Source of the DNA: Bifiguratus adelaidae
Taxonomy: Eukaryota > Mucoromycota > Endogonomycetes > Endogonales
Direction: 5' to 3'
DNA length: 64,000 nucleotides
NCBI GenBank assembly: GCA_002261195.1
Contig: MVBO01000033.1
Span: 69,063-133,062 of the forward strand
The notes below the pieces were generated by a model that worked only from the letters and a program-made list of their open reading frames with translations, was not told the origin of the DNA and did not search any database. Positions 56,235-64,000 of the stretch are shown here, in pieces. How positions within the stretch are numbered: the stretch's first letter is position 1; each line of letters begins with the position of its first letter. Both the position numbers and the translations under genes were made by a program.

Positions 56235-56972
56235 TTATGAATACAATAGAACATGTGCGACAAGGAGCAAGGAACCCATGGAGAGCACATCCGCCTTCAA
56301 TGCACGGCAATCGCTGGTAGAGGAGGCGGTGGCAGAGAGTGATGATGAGGCGGCCGAATTAGTTGCCATGGCAGAGATGGATGTTGCCGAAACCATGGAT
56401 TTCGTCGTGAGTGCGGAGGCTGTAGAAGACGATATAGGAGTTCTGCTGGCCGGATTGACTGTATAACTCAGGGTGGTCATGCCACCAGCGATGGAAAAGG
56501 CATGGGAATACGTGCTATGGAAGATGACATGAGAGGGATGGTTGGGATATTCACCTCTTGGATACTCACCCATCAATTTCAATGGCATAAGCGTTGCCAG
56601 AGGGCAAATTGGTGGACACCTGGGTATATGTTCACGTCAGACTAGGGACGGAGCTGTCTCTCCTATCATTCACGTACCGTCCATTGAAAAGAACCTTGAG
56701 CGGCATCAAAGTTGCTGACGATGGTTTCAACTATCTGTTGGGTGATTTCAGTAGGTCCAGCACGGAGGTTGATGGTAATCGGTCCAGTTCCATTCAGCCA
56801 GCGAATCGTTTGAATGGTGCCTGATGGTGTGTTTATTTCTCAATTCATTGGATCGCATCTGAGGTTGCACCCTACCTTCTTGCCACACAGTCCCCTCAAC
56901 AGGTTGAGTAATGTATAGTTGCGCAACAGCGCATGAGACGAATGCAAGGACCGTTAGAAGTTTCGCAAGCAT
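56235..56972 (-). CDS. Secreted GPI-anchored Ser/Thr-rich protein (Kre9/Knh1-like domain)
   Basis: Four exons encode about 190 residues. A signal peptide (MLAKLLTVLAFVSCAVAQ) is followed by the family motif LYITQPVEGTVWQEGTIQTI, then RWLNGTGPITINLRAGPTE, IVSNFDAAQGSFQWT and VSTNLPSGNAYAIEIDGDTY, as in the PF10342 Ser-Thr-rich GPI-anchored family related to Kre9/Knh1. The tail is a Ser/Thr/Ala-rich stalk ending in a hydrophobic segment (LSMGSLLLVAHVLLYS), a GPI-attachment signal. Its location is the cell surface or wall, probably in beta-glucan organisation. The third donor is atypical: frame requires ggtga|gtatcc, not the nearby g|gtgagt, to give IDGDTYSHAFSI. It lies in tandem with, and 206 bp upstream of, the kinase gene. 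Confidence 0.8.
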
Positions 56973-57258
56973 CTTTAGCCTTAACCAAGTATAGAAGCAT
57001 GCAGATGGAAGTGGACACGATTATATAGGCTGGCCCACCTGGCAAGCGTAGCAAAATAGGAGGATCCAGACAGGTTTGCAATCTCTACTAAGCCATCCCT
57101 CAAGGTCGTATGTCGCGTATGGCTTGCATTTAAATACCAACCTCCCCCTGAATTTCCTAGATATCGGAGTCGTCAACACGGATTATCCCCAATGGGCAAA
57201 ATTGGCGAAGCGCGCCACGTTGTGTATGGAAGTAAACATCTCGATTTGGTAATATATT

Positions 57259-59881
57259 CTATACTGGCTCGTCTAAACGTGCTTTCTGGACAATCGGTTC
57301 ATCGGCATCACTGTTCGCCGAGCTCGACTCCTCCAATGGTCGCTTAGTCGGATTTTGTAGCGATTGGAAGGCTGAAGACGTTTCTTGTCGCATGACCTCA
57401 CGCAGCGCCATCGTCGCATACTGACTTGTTTGCAAAGACAATTCTAGGACGACGGCCAAATGCTCTCCGTCTTGGGAATCCGGAAATCCTGGTAAATCAT
57501 CGTTTGTACAGATCTTACTTCCAACTTACCGTTAGCATGCTCCATTTGCACCTTGCCTTCGAGTTTTTCCAAATCTGTCAACGTCAAAGGCACCTCAGCG
57601 TCGCTGTACCGCATCAACTTCCTAAAACAGAATTCTGCGTTAACTAGGGTTCACTTGGGATCATGTCCTAGTTTCACCATGTGAGATCATTTGGCTTCGC
57701 CATAAGCTTTCTATATGCACCCGTCAAGGAATACTCTCTGCTAAGCAGTTAGAGCGGAGATATGAATGGCGACGACATTGACTGCCTTACTTGACTTTCC
57801 GGACCATCTCGTGTGGATTCAATCCATCCTTTGCCATGAGATCTTCATAGAATATCCCAATTTCATTCGTGGGATAGATGACTTTGTGGCCAGGTTGAGG
57901 TAAAACGACGTCGTAAATGGTGTAATTGTCAATAGTGTTCGTGTCCAGAACTAGCACCTTTGGCATCTACTCGGCGTTGGCACTGAAGCACTCATATTGA
58001 GGCAGACTCACCTTGCGGTCCACATCCACATCATCGAGTTCTACGTCGGCCATGTCAGGGGTATCTGCATTTTTTTCAAAGACAAGATCGCCGATGACGG
58101 GTTTCTCCTGACCATATTTTGCTATTCTCTCGGATGCAGCGCAATTCCATACGTAGGATTGGTAAGCATGCACATACATTAGGCGAAGGTTACGTGGTAT
58201 CTGTAGAAGGTGAATTGCGAGGATTCGCCCAATAGTCCGACTTACCGCGTTAATGGCCCCAAGAGCATCTTTGGTGGATCCTCGTTTGGCAAAAGCATGC
58301 AAAATCTGACATTCTGCAACTGCGCGCTTGGGAAACAATTTGATCGTCGCTTCAGCGTCTTTGGTGTCAGCCCAAAGTTTGCGAGCGCGAGTGAACATTT
58401 CATTCTCTGCGACATTAGGGCCATTCAGAAAAGCTAATTACAAAAATCACTCGGTCTGTTCCACCCACCTCCACTCCTAGGACGCAAAATTAAATCAACT
58501 GTGTCTGCCCACTTCTCTTGGAGCATGAGACGTCCGATCTCGTTTGTCGGCGTGCTTGCAGTACCAAAACGTTGCATGCCTGCGACTTGTCAGCGGTATT
58601 CCAATGCATCGAAACAGGACATACCGTAGTAATTTATGAATCCGTTCTCTTTCAGGCACGATAGTGATTTGACAATGTCTTCTTCGTTTGCTCCATGGAC
58701 GTTTCTACAGAGTCCTTTTTCAGTCACAAACAATCTCATTTCGTGATATTGCCATACCGCAGTACAATCGTAAAACGATTCCCCTTCAAGTTTCCGAGCC
58801 TTAGCGGGTCTCTGACATATCTAACATGACACCATCAGGCAAACTCAGGACAAGGAGATGCTCTCGCTCACCGAAAGTTGCCAAATCTGCACCCAGACAT
58901 GGTCCTGTTCAATCCAGCTATCCGCTCAGCATGAATTTTGAAAGCCGTAATCTTTTGCACTGTGACACCTCGTTTGTCTTTTGTACCCGCATAACCGAAT
59001 ACTTTAGGCTGACACCTAAAGTGAAACCGGTCAGATTTCGTCAAAATCGCAAGGCGTACCTTAAGGTCCTCGCTAGGTTGTTGACCACTTCCATGGTATC
59101 CTTGTTCTCTTTATAAAGCACAAACTCGAGGCAGTTGCCGCCAAGTTGATCAAATTCACCATATTTCGCCCGCTGATTCCTACGATCTAGGTAATGTCAG
59201 TTAATGCCTTCAGTCTATCGTCATGCTTAATGTTCCCTACCTCTTTGATCGGCAGCTGTCTTGAACCTTATCTTGATAATATTGTTTCCACGCGTTTCCG
59301 TCGTTAACGTCTTTCCCAGATGCTCTTTGATAAACTGATGAATTGCAGTGCGTTTAGCCTTGTCTGTTTCCTCCTGCAACACGAATAGACCGATTTCAAA
59401 CGTGATTTCAGCACTTAACATGTAACAACAAAGCAATAAAACATTACCTCAGTCTCTACGATGCGTTCTTTAGCTTCTTCATCAAGCATTGCTTTTATTT
59501 CCTCGGCTTTTGCTGCCCCAACAAGACCGGCAAGCTCGTCCATGATTTGTTTATTTGTTATCGGCGGATTTTGAGCTTCCTCTTCTGTTTGCGCGGCATT
59601 GCTTGGTGCCGAAGATGGTTCCAAGTCCGTCAAGTGTACCGCATTCCCAGAAGAGTCTATTTCATTTACCAGAAAGTCCAAATATCTATGCAAAGCGTGG
59701 TACGGTGTTAGAGTGGGGTGAGCCAGAAAAATATTCGCGTCAGTCACCTCTGCTTGATAATGCCACTGAAGCCTGAAAGATTCGGACTTGCAAACGCTCG
59801 TATACCAACGTCTGCTTCCCTCACATAGTCAACCCCCTGCACCTCATTAACGGGCATCGCTGTTTCTGATTCAAGCGACAT
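57259..59881 (-). CDS. PUS7: tRNA pseudouridine synthase Pus7 (TruD family)
   Basis: Pus7 makes pseudouridine in tRNAs, U2 snRNA, 5S rRNA and mRNAs. Read from the 5' end: DYVREADVGIRAFASPNLSG, FSGIIKQRYLDFLVNEIDSS, GNAVHLTDLEP; an insert with Glu/Ala-rich helices; then VFGYAGTKDKRGVTVQKITA, with the catalytic Asp in TKDKRGVT; RDPLRLGNLKGNRFTIVLRN; ENGFINYYGMQRFGTASTPT; NEIGRLMLQEKWADTVD; IPRNLRLMYVHAYQSYVWNC; DVVLPQPGHKVIYPTNEIG; and a C-terminus LQTSQYATMALREVMRQE plus a polar tail. About a dozen exons. The start is uncertain: ATG 59881 (MSLESETAMPV) is chosen because the upstream in-frame ATG (59983) would place Pus7 coding sequence across the first exon of MED20 on the other strand; ATG 59911 is also possible. 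Confidence 0.87.
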
Positions 59882-59954
59882 GTCTCTCCAGCAAAGACAA
59901 GCCTCGAGCATTTCCAAATTTGGCGTCCATTGCGGTGAACGTTGGTGTCCTGGG

Positions 59955-60726
59955 ATGGGAGTGACGTAGTACGTAGTGCTCATTGCGACTATACAAGACG
60001 AGTACCACCGCTAATGACTCTCCTTTGCAGCCTTGTACGGTGGAAGAATGCCACTGGCATGTTAGATCTGAACGCATTGCAAGAAAATGTGACCAAGCAC
60101 CTACAAGGAAACCATACAGGACGTTGGAATATAGCATGCAAAGTCTATCGTGATACGTCGCCGACGAATAAGGCAGGATCAGGAAAACTCATGTACGCCG
60201 TATCCTTTTCGCAAAAGCCGCGCGTTGTATATTGCATGGTGGAAGGGGGAGTACTTGTTGCAGCGGATCGAGAATTAGACACTATACTGGGCAAACTCAA
60301 GAACTGCTGGGCAGTTAGACAGACAATAATTGTTGAGGTAAGTCTCAATGGGGCATTTGAAGCTTCGAGGCTTACATGACATTCGTCCAAGGGAGCCATT
60401 TTTGAGGTCGGCGATTTCACGTTGCGGATCGCCAATTTGTTGCTTGGACAAGCGTACAAAGGACTATTGCTAGAGGTAAAGCGGATCTCTTTGTCACCAT
60501 GCTTTTGCTAACAAGTGATCAGATCGAGTACGGCCCAGCTACTGCACCCAACTCTGCCCTCGGACCTATCCAAAATTTCCTCCAAGCTATCACCCCCTCA
60601 ACCGCACAGTTATCCTACGAGACAACATATGATTATAGAAGCGTCGGTCTGAGTGATACCGACTTTAGCGCAGCCCATACAGGCTATCAGTACATGTCAT
60701 TCTTAAAACGAGAAGGTCTCCTGTAA
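59955..60726 (+). CDS. MED20: Mediator complex subunit 20 (Med20/Srb2)
   Basis: Med20 pairs with Med18 in the Mediator head module, which contacts RNA polymerase II. Four exons (59955-59965, 60031-60337, 60392-60475, 60523-60726) give 201 residues. The first exon is 11 nt and gives the family's MGVT start; removing the intron (donor gtagta, branch gctaatgac, acceptor tttgcag) yields MGVTLVRWKNATGMLDLN. Later blocks: GRWNIACKVYRDTS, GSGKLMYAVSFSQKPRVVYC, MVEGGVLVAADRELDTILGK, LKNCWAVRQTIIVEGAIFEV, GDFTLRIANLLLGQAYKGLL and LEIEYGPATAP, then a C-terminal TGYQYMSFLKREGLL. The divergent partner PUS7 lies within 75 bp or overlaps. Confidence 0.87.
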
Positions 60727-60818
60727 ACTGCCCCATTGTAAAAATACGTGACTCCCTTTTGGAAACCGTTTTTCGGCTTGCCACTGCTACAGTAAACCAT
60801 ACGTTATAGACAGCATCC

Positions 60819-63152
60819 ATGGTGCGCAAGGCCAAGTATGCAAGACGACAGTCTGCCTCCGTACCTCCAAAGTACGACTTGACGGAACGACTATCTGACG
60901 AGATTGTTTTGCACATCTTTGGCTACCTCAGTGCGGCAGACTTGAATACCTGCGCTCGGGTCACGTTGCGGTGGTTCTGGCTCGCCAACGACAGTCATGT
61001 ACGTATCAGTTTCAACTACGCCTGCTGTATATGAAATGTGCGCTAACCGTGGCTTTCTTACCCTTGCAGCTTTGGAAGAAGCTTTATCTATCTCGATTTC
61101 AAACGCCGTTGACAGTACAAGAGACCATTTCTAGACCGAATCGCGCTTATGAGCGCATCGATACAGGCATGGACGTACAAGAACGTCCGCAGAAGCGTCG
61201 AAAAGTAGTGGATGCCAATGAAGTCGCAGCAAATAATTTGCCGCTATCCGACATTCGGCAAAGTAACAGTGATGCAGACGCTATTGTTCCAATGCGGCTT
61301 CGTAGCTTACCGTCTGAACCTGGAAGGCGATGGAAAACTTGGTACAAGATTAGCCATAGATGGCAAACAGGTAGGCGCCACTCCAACTTTGCAAAACCTT
61401 GAGTGAAAAGCGTCCTTGCTGATTCTTCATCGCGCAGGTAAATGTGTTTTGTTGCGACTGGAAGCCTCCGGCTTCTCCACGCAACTGCAAAGGCCAAAAG
61501 TCGGTGACGATCCACCGCTTGTCGGCAATCATGTCCAGCAAACTCCTGTTGCGCCATATTTAACACGCCATAGTCAACAACCTCCCTCCAGGTCCAAAGA
61601 CACCTTTCATGGACCAAAACTCCTGAAGGCGAAAGGACCATGGGTATTTATAGCGTCCAGATCTTCTTGTCGGCAATCCAAAGCCCGCGAGGTGGAAGTA
61701 TGGTATGGCCAAGACAACGCTCAATACTTTCGCGTGATGACCGTCAATGTCGCGGGCAAAACAGCGAAGAAAGATACTCCACATGTCACTTGCATCGACA
61801 TTGATGAATCGTGTGTCGTGGAGACTGAGTCGCAAAAGCGAACATTGAGTGGCTCGTCAACAGCGTCAACGAGTCATGTTCGAGTTGCGTTCGGTCTCTC
61901 TGACGATGCCGTCAGTGTCTGGGAAATTGACGCAATTTCAGATGGATCGTATCGTTCTCAAGAAACCTGGCGTTGGAAAAAGGGATTGTCGGCCCCGGAG
62001 AGAACAGCCGATTTCGAAACAATGCCGCGAGTCTCACATTCGACCGGAATTGTTTCCCTCTGCATATCAGGCCTTTTCTGTCTCGTCCTCAACTCCAAAC
62101 ACATCTTGTCTCTTCTTTATCTCAATCCCGATTCATCACGCAACTCTCCTAGACCAGATCAGAAACGAAATGCGCCAAAGGTACCTCGGATCATCGGACA
62201 AATGGAAAGCTCCATATGCAATGACCCAATACGTGTCGAGATATGTCCTCAAACAGCATTGGGCACGACTGATCATGGCGAGACCGCAACTCACAAAGCT
62301 CGCATAATATGCACAGTTCCCGTTTATGGTGGAGGTTGGAGCGTTGGCGTCCAGGTAAGTCAAACTGTAGATCCGCTGGTCTAAGCATACTAACTGTTGC
62401 TTTAGCAATTCTACTTCACCAAGCGGCACATTGGTGTGACCCAATATACAATCCTTAGCAACCAAGCCAATTATTCACCACCATTTCATCCGATATCACG
62501 TCGCCGCCGCATCTCTCCGCTCATTTCCTACGCGCCCATCACAGCACTCGCTTATTCATCTCCATACATTACCACTGCTCATACCGACAACACTGTACAG
62601 ATATACCGTATTATTGATGATCATTCGCCTTACGATGATGAACGGCAGCATCATCGTCTCAGGATTGTGCATGAGCGAACACTTTCCGGCGTAGCCAGTA
62701 GAGTCGGATCTCTAGCGATTGATAGTCGTTCAGGCCGGGTTGTCAGCGGAGATCGCTGGGGTATTAAAATTTGGGAAATCAATGAAGATGCCGACGATGT
62801 GATACCCAACGACACGCAAGTACTTGAAGATTACTCCTTTTGGGACGACGATCATTCCATGTTGGATAACGAGCGGAAAGACAGACTAGACAGTAGGATC
62901 ACGCTGGACAACCACATCTCGACGATCAAAAGCAAGAAGGAACGCGGCATTTTCTTGGTCGATTTGCACGATGCCATGCTTGATCCCGTCACTGGATATA
63001 ACAGCGGCTCCGGGTCTGGTGGCATGCAAGGTGGAATTACCTCTGTTTCGTTTGATGACAACAGAATCATTGGGGTTGTATCAGGCCCTACAGAAGACAA
63101 GGGCGTAGATTGGTGGAGTGAAGTGAAAGTGTGGAAATTCGCCAGCGACTAA
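60819..63152 (+). CDS. F-box protein with degenerate WD-repeat C-terminus
   Basis: About 720 residues from four exons. The F-box lies at about residues 20-75: YDLTERLSDEIVLHIFGYLS, AADLNTCARVTLRWFWLAND, then SHLWKKLYLSRF across an intron (donor gtacgt, acceptor ttgcag). The middle has a basic stretch (RPQKRRKVV) like a nuclear signal. The C-terminal half has WD-like blades: HVRVAFGLSDDAVSVWEID, ALAYSSPYITTAHTDNTVQI, GSLAIDSRSGRVVSGDRWGI then KIWEINED, and GGITSVSFDDNRIIGVVSGP with EVKVWKF. F-box proteins link substrates to SCF ubiquitin ligases through Skp1. I cannot name an orthologue. Other introns: gtaggc..gcgcag (TG-KCVLL join) and gtaagt..ctttag (GVQ-QFYF join). Confidence 0.78.
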
Positions 63153-63233
63153 AGTCGAATAAATGGTGACGTCACACAAAGCCTCCAGGCGGAAGCAAAA
63201 TCAACTTGTCTTTTCCAGAGGACACTTTGCAGC

Positions 63234-63626
63234 ATGGCGTTCGGATTCCTAAGACGCATGGCTCATGAGCAGCCTGTCATTCTATATTCCTGTATTCTCG
63301 GAGTTGCAGGTTAGTGGTGTTTATGTTTATAACGGATGAAGCGGTTGGCAGCGAACGGTTGGCAGTTATGCTAGCTGTCGCTCGCGCATCTCATCACAGG
63401 GCATTTGAAGACAAGTGGTTAACGCGTGTGCTCTCGCGATAGGTCCCATCATGGTATTGACCGTACCAAAGATACGAAGACAATACTTTGGTTTTGTGCC
63501 GCCTGAGACTCTGCCTTCCACCTATCCTGGTATGTATGGGGCAGGGATAAGTTTGCAAGGACACGGTCTGATGGTTCACTAGTGCCCAAGGGTCCCCGAA
63601 AAGCGCTTACTGGCTACGATGACTAG
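63234..63626 (+). CDS. NADH:ubiquinone oxidoreductase 9.5 kDa subunit (complex I, NUXM)
   Basis: This is a small accessory subunit of mitochondrial complex I found in fungi. Three exons (63234-63309, 63443-63529, 63583-63626) give 68 residues. The sequence MAFGFLRRMAHEQPVILYSC, ILGVAGPIMVLTVPKIRRQY, FGFVPPETLPSTYP and the C-terminal VPKGPRKALTGYDD match the Neurospora 9.5 kDa subunit, whose tail is also YPIPKGPRKxLTGYDD. One transmembrane helix spans SCILGVAGPIMVLTV. Intron phases all agree. The first intron is 133 nt, longer than typical here. The start is 81 bp after the F-box gene stop. Confidence 0.9.
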
Positions 63627-63756
63627 ATGGATGTGTGAGAGCGTCAAGGGGTCTTGTACATTTTGCTTTATTCACTACCCATACCGATCCGGAGGATTGA
63701 TTTGAAATAGATCAACGGTTTTTATCTACAATGACTGTATACGTAACTCTGATACA

Positions 63757-64000
63757 CTAGACGGGTGTCTGATTCTTGAGAAGTTCAAACACCGTCATCG
63801 ATATGGCTGTAGCAGGGACGGCCCAGATAACCCGGGCAAGCATACCACGTGTAAACGCTCGCCATCTACCCTCGTTCTGCCACATGGATTGAATGATGCC
63901 GGTGGGTGATGTATGATAAGCATGGCCAACGGCGCCAGATCGTGAGGATGAGATTTGCCAGCGAGTTTTGACGACATCGAATACATTAGCTACCGAAGCG
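63757..64000 (-). CDS. Mitochondrial carrier, SLC25A39/40 (Mtm1)-like, C-terminal part
   Basis: The gene continues beyond the right edge of the window. The last repeat reads SVANVFDVVKTRWQISS, then GIIQSMWQNEGRWRAFTRGM, LARVIWAVPATAISMTVFEL and ends LLKNQTPV. The FDVVKTRxQ motif and AxVIxxxPAxAIxxxxxE pattern fit the SLC25A39/40 (yeast Mtm1) branch, implicated in mitochondrial glutathione import and manganese/iron handling. Only about 80 residues are visible, so the subfamily is tentative. Its stop (63757-63759) faces the complex I subunit's stop, 130 bp away. Confidence 0.7.
   Translation of the reverse strand, partial: ASVANVFDVVKTRWQISSSRSGAVGHAYHTSPTGIIQSMWQNEGRWRAFTRGMLARVIWAVPATAISMTVFELLKNQTPV

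Overview
This 64 kb window is nuclear DNA from a fungus with a compact genome. It holds about 35 protein genes, nearly all split by short introns of roughly 43-71 nt with GT..AG borders and CTRAY-like branch sites. The gene set includes a fungal tRNA ligase, an AreA/Nit2-type GATA factor, PHO80-like cyclins, a Kre9/GPI-type cell-surface protein, a Ste6/MDR-type ABC exporter and a Set9 H4K20 methyltransferase. It also has genes better known from animals and early-diverging fungi (RTEL1, JMJD7, DCAF6, NAT8-like, BRD7/9-like, DH-BAR-SH3 GEF). I infer an early-diverging filamentous fungus (Mucoromycota/Zoopagomycota-like); the order cannot be named from sequence alone.

Layout: 1-6.4 kb has the 3' end of a P4-ATPase flippase, a small unknown gene, LSM7, a BRD7/9-like bromodomain gene, a coiled-coil gene and a mitochondrial carrier. 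6.4-22.4 kb has WDR24/SEA2, a full-length ABC-B transporter, RTEL1 helicase, a NIT2-type omega-amidase, an unidentified helical protein and a NAT8-like acetyltransferase broken by two frameshifts. 22.5-29.8 kb has BDP1 (TFIIIB), mitochondrial ribosomal protein bL21m, a nucleotide-sugar transporter and tRNA ligase TRL1. 30.5-43.3 kb has the GATA factor, TRAPPC4, ARL1, a DH-BAR-SH3 Rho GEF, a DMAC1-like small protein, JMJD7 and DCAF6. 44.3-53.7 kb has two cyclin genes and a 1,408-residue SET9. 53.9-64 kb has a KA1-type kinase, a GPI-anchored protein, PUS7, MED20, an F-box protein, the complex I 9.5 kDa subunit and the 3' end of an MTM1-like carrier.

These are mostly housekeeping genes and I saw no mobile element, rRNA, tRNA, CRISPR array or plasmid/phage feature. 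Spacing is extreme: several divergent pairs share about 50-60 bp, two convergent pairs are separated by 7 and 33 bp, JMJD7 and the DMAC1-like gene abut as TAA-ATG on one strand, and a coiled-coil gene ends 24 nt before a carrier gene on the same strand. The most notable protein is SET9, which carries a perfect fungal Zn2Cys6 DNA-binding cluster between its SET domain and its C-terminal zinc module. Three GC-AG introns, several start-codon micro-exons, a BRD7/9-like protein with a C-terminal zinc ribbon completed by a 20-nt last exon, and the twice-frameshifted acetyltransferase are the other points worth checking.

Exon joins were worked out by hand from frame, splice consensus and family similarity; no searches were run.
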